The notes: generated by a model from the letters alone, not told the origin. 64,000 nt of DNA from Vulcanisaeta sp. JCM 14467 (GCF_001316245.1 NZ_BBDM01000016.1:1-64000); one strand, 5' to 3'; shown: positions 17,627-27,185, counted from the first letter of the stretch. Made by a program: numbers and translations.

Positions 17627-18256
17627 TCTCCTCAACCTCCTCAAGGAGTTTCCTGAATCCATCCACGAGCTCCTTTTTCCTGCGGCTCCTCATACCATAC
17701 AGCCTATTGGCGAAGTCCGTAATGACCGCGATTAGGTCCTCCACAAGCTCCTGGCGCTCATCACAGGCGCCTCATCGTAAACAGTCTCTACCCTAATACC
17801 AAATTGCCTAAAGAAGTAGTCAAGGTACTCGAATCCAAACCTCGTTAATCTATCCCTATGGGTAACCACCACAACATCTACCTGCCTATTCACGACATAG
17901 TCAAATAACTTCAACAACCCCTTACGATCAGCCCTCAACCCACTGGCAACATCGCTCAGGACATCCACAACCCTATAACCCTTGGCTAAACAATACTGCG
18001 TAAGGTACTGTATTTGTCTCTCGAGATCTGCTTTTTGGTCTGAAGAGCTAACACGTGCATAGATAACAGCTTTGGTCTCTCTTGTTTCTGCTTTTCCACT
18101 AACTATCCTCTCTATCTCACTTTCTGGAATCATCCACCTACCACTAGGCGTCCTAACAGCACGTATCTTACCAGAGTAAATCCACCTCTTCAAAGTAACA
18201 AAATGAATACCCAACCTCCTACAAGCCTCCCTCGGCGGCAGTAATCTCTCACTCAT
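17619..18256 (-). CDS. tnpA: TnpA, IS607 serine recombinase, one frameshift
   Basis: Residues 1-55 form a MerR-like HTH (LLPPREACRRLGIHFVTLKRWIYSGKIRAV, then TPSGRWMIP). The resolvase domain follows with catalytic Ser in VIYARVSSSDQ and Arg residues in VVTHRDRLTRFGF. The frame breaks after VYDEAP near 17760. Restoring one base gives DERQELVEDLIAVITDFANRLYG and an end at TAG 17619. Start ATG 18256 (MSERLLPP) is preferred over an upstream TTG because a box A at 18291-18301 places transcription just before it. Confidence 0.88.
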
Positions 18257-18290
18257 ACACTCCACTACACTACAAAACACTATAATACGC

Positions 18291-18301
18291 TATATTTAAA
18301 T
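18291..18301. promoter_or_regulatory. Shared box A between tnpA and the thermopsin-like gene
   Basis: TATATTTAAAT lies about 28 nt before ATG 18328 on the plus strand, and its reverse complement lies about 36 nt before ATG 18256 on the minus strand. One symmetric TATA element may therefore serve both directions. Confidence 0.5.
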
Positions 18302-18327
18302 GTCTCTGCCCAATCAATAAGTTACAC

Positions 18328-20487
18328 ATGCCTAACCCACTGGTGTTATTGGCGATACTCGTGACCCTACCCAACGGCACCACCCATCAGGTTAACGCAC
18401 TAATTAATAATTACGGGGTTTATACATACCCAATTAACTACGCCGTCATTTACAACCACGTGATTGGCTCGGGCACCTACCTAATGACCATAGAGCCGGG
18501 CACATACTACTCAGTGAGTATTTATGGGCCGGGCCCAACGGGGCTTTACCTAACCTCGAACATGGACGTACTACTACTCGTGCTGAGCAGTCAGGGATAT
18601 AGTGAGCTAAGGTCTGGAGGTACAGTTAAGCCGTTATTCACGTACTACGGGCAATCACTCAACGCAACGATTGAGTTACCGAGCGGTGAGTACTACATTG
18701 TCGTCATTAATAATGGCTCATTAAACGCCCATGTAATGCTTGTGCTAACCCGCGACTACCCAACACCAATAATTAACGCACCAATCGGCATTGTTGATTA
18801 CGGCTAATGCCCTCACAGGTTGGTTACATACCGTACTCGTACACGACCAGTGAATTCCTTGGCGAGGCCAGGATATTTAGCGCGAGCTTTCAGCCACTAA
18901 CCAGCTGCGACCAGCTACCGCCAGGTTCATTTTCGCTCCAATTAAATGCGGTGCTTGAGGTGATAATTAATAGCCAAACCCAGTATTACTGGGTTCAGAA
19001 CGTCCTAATCCTAGACCCCACAAGCCACTTAATGGCGCCACTCGTCAATGTCTGGAACATGAGCAGTACCGAGTCCATCATGAACCCATTACTCATTATT
19101 GGTCAAGGCTCCGTGGTGAATAACGAGGTTTACGCATACATGGGCAATTGGACACCCTACGAACCACCATTAACCGTAAGCATGACGATAATTACCAATA
19201 GAACAATCGATGGCTTCCCCGAGGTGCTTCTCGGATACTCAGTGAGCGGTGTTAATGCGCTTATTGATAACGTCACATTCCTAATGAGACCATCCTGGGG
19301 TCCATACCTCGTAGTCAATGGCTCTGAATACTCATCACTGGGTTACCTAATCGATGCCGAGTTCGTGATTGGAGGGCCGGGCTGCGGGGCTATGGTGTTG
19401 GCTAAGGAATTGAATGTAACCCTCTCACTCAATTACAAGGGACCCAACGGCGAGTTACTGCCAATACCCAGTGCCTGGAGCTTGGTAGTGACACTGGTGA
19501 AACTGTGGTCAATGCCAGGGCATACGCAGTGGCGCCAGGTACCGTGGGTATTACCGTGGGTAGTGAGTACGCTGGACCCCTAATCAACGCTGATTACCTG
19601 GCATTCCTAATACTCAATGATTACCCAGCCAATAACCAAAGCATTGTGTCCGCAGTATTACCATTACCCATGGGCTCTAGGGTAACCATAACAACACCAC
19701 GAAGTATTTACCTGGGGAATAACACAATGCTGAGACTCATGGGCCTACTCATTAATGGCATTTACATGAATACCACAGAGTTGTCACCAACCATGAACCA
19801 GTCATACGTGATAAATTACCTATGGGGTAGGTACTACAGGCTCGAAGTTATAGACATTACAAACCAAACAATAAGCCTTGGTGGTTGGTACAGCGCGGAT
19901 AGCATAGTCAATATAACCGTACCAAGGACAATAATTTACCTGAGTAATGAAACGAGGCTCGTATTCACAGGCTTCGCAACAAACGCCACACATTACGTGG
20001 CTACGAACAACACCTTAATCCTACTAATGGATGGACCCATAACCGTAATCATTAAATGGGCCAGGGAGTACAACGCATCGTTAACGCTATACACAATTAA
20101 CGGGGTCTACGTCGGGACCGAGTACCTCGGCTGGGTCGAGTATGGCGAGACTATAACCAACGTGAGTATTAACGATTTCGTTTATGAATTAAAAACGCCG
20201 TTAACAATCAATGGCGTAAACAATACTGCAATTCTTAATGCTACGTACAGGGAATTCACCGTGAAGGACATACTGGGCTTGCCTGAACCCTTCACGCAGG
20301 TTATCATTAGGTGCGGTGGTCAGGAATTAAGTGGCGTGACGAATGCGTATGGGGTGACCCAGGAATTACTTGTGCCGCTTAATACTGAGTGTATTATTGA
20401 GCGTCAGTGATTGGTTACTACAGCATTATATTAATGGCCGTGATTTTAATCACGACATTAGTGGTGACGCAATTAATAAGGCATTAA
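18328..20487 (+). CDS. Thermopsin-family (A5) secreted acid protease-like protein with C-terminal anchor, three frameshifts
   Basis: Three overlapping frames plus a short tail form one protein of about 718 residues. The thermopsin region starts at APIGIVDYG and continues, after one base restored near 18805, as PSQVGYIPYSYTTSEFLGEARI, then LQLNAVLEVIIN...YYWVQNV. A second break near 19485 is healed by GSDTGETVVNARAYAVAPG. A third near 20408 leads into SVIGYYSIILMAVILITTLVV, a membrane anchor, and TAA 20487. Many N-x-S/T sequons fit an exported glycoprotein. A clear cleavable signal peptide is not seen; the N-terminus NPLVLLAILV is weakly hydrophobic. Thermopsins degrade proteins in acid outside the cell. 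Confidence 0.8.
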
Positions 20488-20990
20488 CCCCTTAATTTAT
20501 TGTAACCAAGTATTGCGTAAACATTAGCAACTATGTACAGTATCGACCCCACAATAATGATTGACAGTATTGCACCTAGCCAGTACCACCTAGCCGCCTT
20601 ATTGAAGTCCTCGACACCGCTTGACCTACCCAACTCATTGTAGGTGTTCCTCATAAAAAGACCACTTATTAGTATGATTATGTAGCCGACTATGAAGATG
20701 GCTATAAAAAGACCAATAACACTAATGTTTAACCCCATGTAGTATAACGATGAAGTAGCACCTAATATTGCGAATAATGCGAATGTAAATAATACACTAC
20801 CAACAATAGCTGTTATCAGCGCATAAAGGGCATTTCTCCAAATAGCCTCATTCCCATAAGCCTTGGAAAGCCTGTTTAATGCTATTAGGACCAGTATATA
20901 ACCCACTATGCTTACATAGGGTATAAACATTAGTATTGAACCAACGAAGCCCAGTGTACCAGCAGATTTTATATCTGATTGATTACTCAT
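20484..20990 (-). CDS. DUF996 membrane protein
   Basis: A 168-residue protein with four or five membrane helices. The opening AGTLGFVGSILMFIPYVSIVGYILVLIALNRLSKAYG is characteristic of the DUF996 family, including the conserved L-x-L-I-x-L-x-x-L-S-x-x-Y. The C-terminal half repeats the layout (WYWLGAILSIIIVGSILYIVANVYAILGY). The family is widespread in archaea and of unknown role. Its end overlaps the end of the converging protease gene by 4 nt. The frame is intact. Confidence 0.8.
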   Translation of the reverse strand: MSNQSDIKSAGTLGFVGSILMFIPYVSIVGYILVLIALNRLSKAYGNEAIWRNALYALITAIVGSVLFTFALFAILGATSSLYYMGLNISVIGLFIAIFIVGYIIILISGLFMRNTYNELGRSSGVEDFNKAARWYWLGAILSIIIVGSILYIVANVYAILGYNKLRG

Positions 20991-21064
20991 TGTTCACTGA
21001 TTTAATACCTTGCTTAATAAGTTTTTCGTTGATTATGCAATAATTATCAATAAATATTAGGATA

Positions 21065-21619
21065 TTATGCTCTCCACCATTCAAAGGCTATGTAATGCAT
21101 CTTACCATCAGCCTCGCCCTGGGTAGCCAGGACAAATCGCTTATTAACACTGTGACTTAGCCTCGCGGCCCTCGTTATGTCCAGCGCACTCACAGCCCTC
21201 CTAGGCTCGATGAAGTGCAGCAAGACTGGCGCATGGTCAATCCCAGGACCCCTCTCGTAAACCGCGAATAATGAACCAAACTTAAGACCACTCTTAACAA
21301 TGAAGCCCCCATCCCTCAACTCCCTATAGATTGTGTACACCTGGTCGAAGTTCACCACGGTACTACGCCCAACCCTGACTAGGTCATCCCTCGTTAACTT
21401 ATTACCATCGCTATCGAGGACCTCTAGAATGCCTTTATCCACTAGGTATAGGGCCTCAATAATCGAGAGCTGTAGTGGTGAACTGACATTGTTTACCTCG
21501 CTCAACTTGACCTTATCCTCATTAACGAACTTACCGTAGAAGCCCATTGAGTAGAGTTTCCTGGCATTGCTAATGTCCGTAACAACCACGGCACTGCCTA
21601 TTAGGTAACCCCTAAACAC
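21065..21619 (-). CDS. endA: tRNA-splicing endonuclease
   Basis: It cuts bulge-helix-bulge motifs at intron borders of pre-tRNA and pre-rRNA. The catalytic triad is visible: Tyr in FAVYERGPG, His in IDHAPVLLHF and Lys in HSVNKRFVLAT. The frame could extend to 21652, but a box A (TTTTTAAT, around 21643-21650) lies inside that extension. A leaderless start at GTG 21619 (MFRGYLIGSAVVV) gives 184 residues, the normal length of a crenarchaeal subunit. In Crenarchaeota a paralogous subunit elsewhere usually completes a heterotetramer. The three upstream genes are closely packed on the same strand. Confidence 0.92.
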   Translation of the reverse strand: MFRGYLIGSAVVVTDISNARKLYSMGFYGKFVNEDKVKLSEVNNVSSPLQLSIIEALYLVDKGILEVLDSDGNKLTRDDLVRVGRSTVVNFDQVYTIYRELRDGGFIVKSGLKFGSLFAVYERGPGIDHAPVLLHFIEPRRAVSALDITRAARLSHSVNKRFVLATQGEADGKMHYIAFEWWRA

Positions 21620-21658
21620 ACCACTTAATGCCCCGCACCCATTAAAAACCAAACCTCA

Positions 21659-22054
21659 TCATTGAGGCGAGGATAACTCCCTCAGCGCCCTGACAGTTGC
21701 GATACTATTATCCGCAACACCCAACCTCTTCATCTCTTCCTCATTACACCAAACCTCATTCCTAGGCACATCCTCACTGGGTATTACGGCAAACACGTAC
21801 TTCCTCTCCCTAGAACCGCCACCGACCAGCACCACCTCAACCTTATCGCTAATCCCAAGCTCCTTCATTGTCTCCGGGTTCATCTTCGCCTTACCCTCAT
21901 CCACATCGCTCCTACGCCTAATCCTCAACCTCCTCTCACGCCTCTCCCTCTTCTCCTCGGGCTTGATACCACTCGGCGTTAGGAAGCTGGGTATTAGTAG
22001 CTTCCTCTCAGGCTTACCCTCACTCGGCTTGCCCTCGCTCATCAAACCAATCAC
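21659..22054 (-). CDS. Small basic protein in the endA operon, function unknown
   Basis: 131 residues, beginning with a low-complexity Lys/Glu/Arg-rich part (GKPSEGKPERKL, then KRERRERRLRIRRRSD). A C-terminal domain from about residue 58 reads MNPETMKELGISDKVEVVLVGG, then ERKYVFAVIPSEDVPRNEVWCNEEEMKRLGVADNSIATVRAL. The pattern of a helix followed by KVEVV...VRAL resembles double-psi or swapped-hairpin barrels, for instance CDC48 N-domains, but this is only a likeness. Start GTG 22054 overlaps the TGA of the upstream gene, so they are translationally coupled. Confidence 0.65.
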   Translation of the reverse strand: MIGLMSEGKPSEGKPERKLLIPSFLTPSGIKPEEKRERRERRLRIRRRSDVDEGKAKMNPETMKELGISDKVEVVLVGGGSRERKYVFAVIPSEDVPRNEVWCNEEEMKRLGVADNSIATVRALRELSSPQ

Positions 22055-22368
22055 TGCGTGGATTCCCTTTTATTCTTAACCTCGCCAATCAAACCCAACT
22101 CTCTAGCACAATCAATGCAGTACCTGACAAGGCCGACCCTGACACTATCCCTCCTACAAACCAACCTACCGCACCTCGCACAGTGCCCAACGGCGAGCCT
22201 CTCACGACAGACCTGGCACAAGGTGGCCGAGCAGACCTTACACGCATTTATTGAGTTATCGAAGTCTTCATCGCACACGTACCTACCGCAAATGCGGCAC
22301 CTAAATACTGCCGGTCTCTCCTCACAAATGTCGCAGAGGTGTATTGACCTAATACCCCGGCAGTGCAT
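22051..22368 (-). CDS. B-box-like zinc finger protein
   Basis: 105 residues with repeated zinc knuckles: CDICEERPAVFRCRICGRYVCDEDF, then CKVCSATLCQVCRERLAVGHCARCGRLVC, then CIDCARELG. The spacing is that of B-box or HIT-type treble-clef fingers, with three or four potential sites. Such proteins are common in Thermoproteales and thought to bind RNA or proteins. It sits between an HTH-CBS regulator (16 nt upstream) and a coupled gene (4-nt overlap), and the run ends with endA. Confidence 0.75.
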   Translation of the reverse strand: MHCRGIRSIHLCDICEERPAVFRCRICGRYVCDEDFDNSINACKVCSATLCQVCRERLAVGHCARCGRLVCRRDSVRVGLVRYCIDCARELGLIGEVKNKRESTQ

Positions 22369-22384
22369 GCCGTGCTTTAAATGC

Positions 22385-23278
22385 TTAATCGAGCGATGCC
22401 AGGTACTGCAGTATGTCCGTCCTGGTTATAATTCCCACGGGCTTACCACCACTAACCACTATCAACCTGCCAATCTTGTTAACTGTCATGAGCCTCATGG
22501 CATCGTATATGTCGGCCTCCTTATCAATAGTCGGCACATCCCTCCTCATGTAATCCCCAACCCTGGCGTTTAGGCTACCCTCATAAAACGCCTTGGCTAT
22601 CTCACTAGTCGTTATCAAGCCCATTATCCTACCCTCATCATCAACCACGGGTAAGGCCCTAATCTTCCTCTCGGCAAATATCTTGGCGGCGTCCTTAAGT
22701 GGTGCATTGTGCTTTATTGTTATCACGTTCTTACTCATCAGGGCCTCAACCTTGACCTTCGGTATGGCAATTAGCTTGTTAATTGCCACGACCAACTCCC
22801 TCAGGTTCTCGTTCTTCTCGGTAATCACGCCCTCAATAATGACCCTGCTATTCGCTGTGGGCCCAATCCTAACATTATCACCAACCCTAATATTCTTCAT
22901 GTCCCCAATAACCCTAACAAGAGCCCTATTACTGAATGGGTTAATAACGTCTAGTAGCTCAATACCAGTTACGTATAGGTTCGTGGGCAACTTATTAATC
23001 GTCATTGGCGCAATATCGAGGGCAAAGACCGCGTTGGTGGGCATCTTAACGTACTCAAGGGCTTTCTGAGTCGGTACATAACCACCGTAGGGCCCAGTCT
23101 TAGACTCTATATAGCCCATGGCCCTCAGGGCAACCATGGAGTTCCTAACCGTGCCCTCGTTAATCCCCAACTTCTCGGCAATATCCCTTGACTTAACCGG
23201 CTTCTTAGACATCATGTACAACTCAACAAGTGCATTGAGTATCGATGTGTACGTCGAGGGCAACTTCTCAATCATCAT
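22385..23278 (-). CDS. Transcriptional regulator with winged helix and CBS pair
   Basis: 297 residues. Residues 10-75 are a winged helix (VKSRDIAEKLGINEGTVRNSMVALRAMGYIESKTGPYGGYVPT). Residues 80-175 form a middle domain of unknown type (IGDMKNIRVGDNVRIG). Residues 178-297 hold two CBS motifs (VEALMSKNVITIKHNAPLKDAA and VGDYMRRDVPTIDKEADIYDAM), which bind adenosyl compounds such as AMP, ATP or SAM. Such HTH-CBS proteins are archaeal regulators, so it probably couples transcription to an adenylate signal. Targets are not evident. Its promoter is in the AT-rich DNA at 23285-23320. Confidence 0.85.
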   Translation of the reverse strand: MMIEKLPSTYTSILNALVELYMMSKKPVKSRDIAEKLGINEGTVRNSMVALRAMGYIESKTGPYGGYVPTQKALEYVKMPTNAVFALDIAPMTINKLPTNLYVTGIELLDVINPFSNRALVRVIGDMKNIRVGDNVRIGPTANSRVIIEGVITEKNENLRELVVAINKLIAIPKVKVEALMSKNVITIKHNAPLKDAAKIFAERKIRALPVVDDEGRIMGLITTSEIAKAFYEGSLNARVGDYMRRDVPTIDKEADIYDAMRLMTVNKIGRLIVVSGGKPVGIITRTDILQYLASLD

Positions 23279-23379
23279 ATCAATTCACTACTATTATAGT
23301 AGAAGATTTAATGTTTATAATTTTTATTCATCGTAGGTTGCACGTTTTTTTCTCGTCCATAATTAGTAATTATTCTTAA

Positions 23380-24527
23380 TTATTTATAATTCGATAATAG
23401 GCTGTAAACCCTAACCTTCTTATTACCGCGAACCTCATAGTTAAAAGTCACCAAACCACGCTTAACGAGCGAACCCAATGCCTTATAGACACCTTGAATC
23501 GTTGCCACACCGCCAAGTCTCTCCCAAACCTCGTAGGCCGTTAAGGGCCTTGACCCCTCGAGCACGCCGATTATTGCCTCCTGAAGCTTCGTTAAGCCGC
23601 CAAGCTCCCTACCAACCCTATACTCCTTAACCCCGGTGCCCGTTATTACGGCCACGTAGTCCCTACCCAGGGTTGACGCTACGGCATAGGCCATTGCCGA
23701 CACGGGCTTAACGTACATACCACTCCTCGCTAACTCAATCATTGACCTAATCGTCTCCTCATCACCAACGTTAACAACCCTGGCATTGGCTGTCTCGACA
23801 AGCCAATTACCAACGTCCGTCATCTGGCCAGCCCTATGCTTGACCAGGACAAGCTTCGGCAACTCGCCAATGAAGCCCCACTCACGCAATTCTCTAAACC
23901 CCTCATAAACAGCCAGGGCTAGGTAACCCCTCTCCATGGGCAGCACCACGCTTGAATCTCGCCGACCTGCTCATAGAGCTCGTAGGCTATAGTCTTAATG
24001 CCATCTAGGAATAAAGGCTCGCCATAGTAAACGTTGACCTCACGTTTACTGCCGAATTCTACAGATACGTTATTCATGATAGACAACCTAAGGAGCTCAG
24101 GATAAGCGCCAACTCTGTCTGGGTCCACGTAAACCCTGACATTAATGCCCGCGGCATTGGCGTAGGTGGCTATTGACAGGGTAAAGTCTTCCTCAAACAA
24201 CACCTTGACCTCACCCTTCACATTACTAATAAGAACCGAGGAGCCCCTATCCATGAATGAACCAGTTGGGTTCCTAGACTCATCCTTAATCATAACCCCA
24301 TTAATCCTCCTAATCCTCGTAAAACCCTCACCAAGCGACACGACCCTAGGGCCGTAATTCAACACTGACGCGTACCTAAGAATGCTCGGTTTATCCCTAT
24401 CAATCCTCAGGGTATTTCTCGGCTCCGTTATTAATGGGAAGCCACACCTGGGACAGAGTGGGCCGTTACCAGGCCCTGAATAGCCACACCTCAGGCATCG
24501 AAGTCTTGCATTAACCCTCATTCTCAC
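23380..24527 (-). CDS. Threonine synthase-like protein without PLP lysine, fused to a winged helix; one frameshift
   Basis: The N-terminus is a threonine synthase zinc ribbon (CLRCGYSG...CPRCGFP) followed by the fold II PLP domain: SLGEGFTRIRRINGVMIKDESRNPTGSFMDRGSS. In active enzymes the motif is NPTGSFKDRG and its Lys holds PLP; here it is Met. The Ser/Asn-rich phosphate loop (usual STGNTAAS) is also replaced (EEDFTLSIATYANAAG). The frame breaks near 23940 and one restored base gives IQAVVLPMERGYLALAVYEGF. After ITGTGVKEY the last 70 residues form a winged helix (SRPLTAYEVWERLGGVATIQGVYKALGSLVKRGLVTFNYEV). A catalytically dead enzyme fold serving as ligand-sensing regulator is the likely reading. 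Leaderless start behind box A at about 24547-24556. Confidence 0.78.
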
Positions 24528-24590
24528 CTCTTACGGCTACCCGGGGTAAAAGTCTTTGTCCCATCTTTACGCTGCTTCATGGGTAACGCA

Positions 24591-25307
24591 TTAGGATTGA
24601 TTGCCTTTCAACTTCCTGAGTAGTTCCATGACCTGCCCCTCACCTAGATCCCTCAGTAATTCCTCCGTACTCTCAATACCGAGTTTCTCAACAATGGCAT
24701 CCGCTATTGCAGCCTTGATGAGACTCCTCCTGTAAACGTGCTTACCAATGTTCCTGGCCAACGCACTTAGTTCCTGATACCTTAGGTAAACATCATCAAC
24801 ATTAATCACATCGTTGAGAAGCCACCTCCTGAGCATTAACGTAATCTGGGCTTTGATGACTGAGCCTGGCCCAAAGACCTCCTCAAACACCCTTTCCACA
24901 GCAACCCTCAACTCAGGCCCATACTTATCACATTCAGGGTCAAGCACGCAGTCGAGAACCCTGAGTAATCTTGGTAATTTACCACTAAGTGTCCTGAGCC
25001 TAACCGCCAGGGCCTCGCTTTGGGTTCTGTGGAACTTAATACCATGTTCACTGAGCACTTCCTCAATTCTAACAGTCAATTGCTCTAATGATTTAGTCTG
25101 CGTCTCATCCTTAATACCAATCACCTGCATACCACGCGTTACCCAATTAATAAGGCCTTGAGACCCCCTCCTCATTGGTCTACTTAAGTAGTCGGGTGTG
25201 CCCTCGACTAGTCGATCAACGACCATGCCCGTAAGCCTATCAACTATTAAACCATCATCATTAATAGCTACAAAATCCCTTCTAGTCTCGTCAAGTCGAT
25301 TCGTCAT
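24591..25307 (-). CDS. Unrecognised protein, possibly a divergent TFB-like factor
   Basis: ATG 25307 (MTNRLDETRRDF) is preferred to the TTG at 25325 because of its distance from the AT-rich promoter region at 25328-25350. Residues 15-45 (FVAINDDGLIVDRLTGMVVDRLVEGTPDY, followed by SRPMRRGSQG) resemble the B-finger/linker stretch of archaeal TFIIB-like TFB but without the zinc cysteines. The remaining 190 residues are all-helical and could hold cyclin-like folds. The resemblance is weak and rests on my reading alone. The upstream neighbour on this strand is the AT-rich spacer. Confidence 0.4.
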   Translation of the reverse strand: MTNRLDETRRDFVAINDDGLIVDRLTGMVVDRLVEGTPDYLSRPMRRGSQGLINWVTRGMQVIGIKDETQTKSLEQLTVRIEEVLSEHGIKFHRTQSEALAVRLRTLSGKLPRLLRVLDCVLDPECDKYGPELRVAVERVFEEVFGPGSVIKAQITLMLRRWLLNDVINVDDVYLRYQELSALARNIGKHVYRRSLIKAAIADAIVEKLGIESTEELLRDLGEGQVMELLRKLKGNQS

Positions 25308-25325
25308 TAACAAAGTAAGTTTCAA

Positions 25326-25694
25326 TGGGTTAATAAACTTTTTTTAAATTAATCCTTAAGAATGGTTAATAATTATAAATTTTGGCAAAAGCATCCCGTA
25401 AAGCGTGGATCTATTGCATAAAAATAGAATGAGGCGGATTAAGTTAATAATCCCCTTTAGTGCTTAGTGCCGTGTCACTACATGAACTGAATTAATTATG
25501 TAAGGCAATGTTTAGAAGGTGTCCTTACCTAGCAGTTAATCCTCAATGTATTCATATATCCTCAATAACTTAGCATTCGGTGAAGACTTTCAATTTAATA
25601 ATAATAGGGAGCCCAGGAACACAACCTAGACATTATCAATCTATTAAGGTAAAACTTTTTTAAGATGTTTTAAGGAATTACCAACTTACTAGTA
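25326..25694. other. AT-rich divergent intergenic region
   Basis: About 370 nt separating leftward and rightward genes. It contains a box A for the minus gene near 25330 and TTTTAAGGA at 25668-25676 for the plus gene at 25695. The middle shows no gene, repeat or RNA that I can support. Confidence 0.5.
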
Positions 25695-26387
25695 ATGGCT
25701 ATTGAGACTGTAAAACCTGAGACATTAGGCCTAGCCGTTAAGGGGAAGGAGGTGATGTCACTCAGAAGGTTCATTAATACCTTCAGGATTCCGCAGTGGC
25801 ACCCGTGCCCATGCAGTGAGGGGAAGACCGCAGAGGAGCTTGGTAGGGCATACCTGGATAGACTCCTTGAGACTAGCCAGAGGGTGTTGTTGCCCATCCT
25901 CACCATAGGCAATTACGTATTAACCAGTACGTGCTTGCTCATGACGGCCGTGAAGTACGCAAGCAATGAGATCCTGGACAAGGTTAGGGTTGAGGTTTGG
26001 AACCTCGGCGAGTATAGGGATGAGGAGAGGTTTGCGGTGATGGCGTTGGCGGCTGAGTTATGTAGGGTTCATGAGGATAAGGGTGATAGGGACATAAAGC
26101 TTGAGTTCGCCAGAGAGCTCATTAGGAGGTACGTCATTGATACTGCCATGAAGGATCCAGGTCAAGCCCTTAAGCTAATCAATGAATTAAGCCAGGGATT
26201 CCACACCACCGAACTTGCTAAAGTACTTAGTAAGTACATAAAGGTCACCCCACGAGCAGGTGAGAATTACGTTAGGGTCTTCACACGTGATAAATCATTC
26301 ATAAATGAATTAAGGGGCATGGTAATGGAGCTTGATAAAGGCGTAGAAAAAAAGTACAGCATTATCCGATATAGAACAGAACATTAG
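25695..26387 (+). CDS. Unknown protein at the head of the filament locus
   Basis: 230 residues, leaderless: ATG 25695 is 20-25 nt after box A TTTTAAGGA. It is largely helical with an early CPC motif (QWHPCPCSEGKTAEELG) and a long helix LAYLDRLLETSQRV-like. The middle (VMALAAELCRVHEDKGDRDIKLEFARELIRRYV) is highly charged. There are no membrane segments and no nucleotide-binding loop. It is followed after 18 nt by a second unknown helical protein, so the pair probably forms an operon whose role may be linked to the filament genes downstream. Confidence 0.65.
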   Translation: MAIETVKPETLGLAVKGKEVMSLRRFINTFRIPQWHPCPCSEGKTAEELGRAYLDRLLETSQRVLLPILTIGNYVLTSTCLLMTAVKYASNEILDKVRVEVWNLGEYRDEERFAVMALAAELCRVHEDKGDRDIKLEFARELIRRYVIDTAMKDPGQALKLINELSQGFHTTELAKVLSKYIKVTPRAGENYVRVFTRDKSFINELRGMVMELDKGVEKKYSIIRYRTEH

Positions 26388-26405
26388 TGTAGATGACGGC
26401 GAAAA

Positions 26406-27185
26406 ATGCACGATAGTTTTCGCCGTATTAACGGGGGATTTACGATAGATCGTGGAATTCAAGGTTCCCTGGAACAATTTACTATGAAATCACAGGATGA
26501 GTCCATAGTGAAGAGGTTGAGGATTGCCGCGATTAAGGAGTTGGTTAAGGGGTTTGGTGGGGCTGATGAGGTGGATCTAAGCCCATTGTTTAGGCTGAGC
26601 ATTAGCGATGTCAATACATTGTATAGGAGACTTAAGGATACACAGCCCAGTGAGCGCCTGGACTTGTTGAGGAAGGTCATGGTGTTGATAAGGGAGGAGA
26701 GACTGAGCCAGGTCAAATTATTACTGCATGCACCTGGGCAATCCCAAACTCAGACTACGGTTCAGGTCATGCCTAATGAGGCGGCGGTGGAGGGGGATCC
26801 AATCTTCGAGAGGGAGTTCAAATTTGCCTGCGATAAGGATACCTGTGGTGTGATTAAGGGGCTGGCTAGGGCTTCATTGGACGGCGATGCTGAGGCAATG
26901 CTAAGGGCGTCCCTAATGCTGGCCACGAAACTCGCGGAAAGACTGGGCTTAGGGTCGCTGTCCAGTTTGCTAGGCGTGATTGATAAGCACGTGGGCAATG
27001 AGGAGTTCCTAAACATACTAAGTAGTGTGGCTAACTTATTGAGCAATAATCCAGGCCTTACTTGGGTTATCACGAACTTTGTGAACGCAGTAAGGACTGG
27101 GAACCTTAATGAGACGATATACAGGGTAATAAATGGATTACCTAGGGAAACCGAGAAGGCGCTAAGGAGTAGGCTTGGGCATTGA
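26406..27185 (+). CDS. Unknown helical protein, second gene of the pair
   Basis: 259 residues. The likely core start is MKSQDESIVKRLRIAAIKELVKGFGG (about residue 27), because the first 25 residues look unlike the rest and are less well coding. The N-terminal half is helical and charged. A Gln/Thr/Val-rich linker is at about 118-130. The second half (CDKDTCGVIKGLARASLDGDAEAMLRASLMLATKLAERLG) is a helical bundle ending in LGH. No motif recognised. It converges on a minus-strand pilin-like gene. Confidence 0.6.
   Translation: MHDSFRRINGGFTIDRGIQGSLEQFTMKSQDESIVKRLRIAAIKELVKGFGGADEVDLSPLFRLSISDVNTLYRRLKDTQPSERLDLLRKVMVLIREERLSQVKLLLHAPGQSQTQTTVQVMPNEAAVEGDPIFEREFKFACDKDTCGVIKGLARASLDGDAEAMLRASLMLATKLAERLGLGSLSSLLGVIDKHVGNEEFLNILSSVANLLSNNPGLTWVITNFVNAVRTGNLNETIYRVINGLPRETEKALRSRLGH

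Larger units (their letters stand above)
16315..18300 (-). mobile_element. IS607-family insertion sequence (ISC1904-like)
   Basis: The pair TnpA (serine recombinase with MerR-type HTH) and TnpB, overlapping by 8 nt in that order, defines IS607. IS607 has no terminal inverted repeats and makes no clear target duplication, so the ends are estimates. The right end (low coordinates) carries two strong hairpins within the tnpB 3' end. The left end is taken near the TACAC-rich stretch before tnpA (18250-18290). Both genes are interrupted by single missing bases, so whether it is active depends on whether those are real. Confidence 0.85.
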
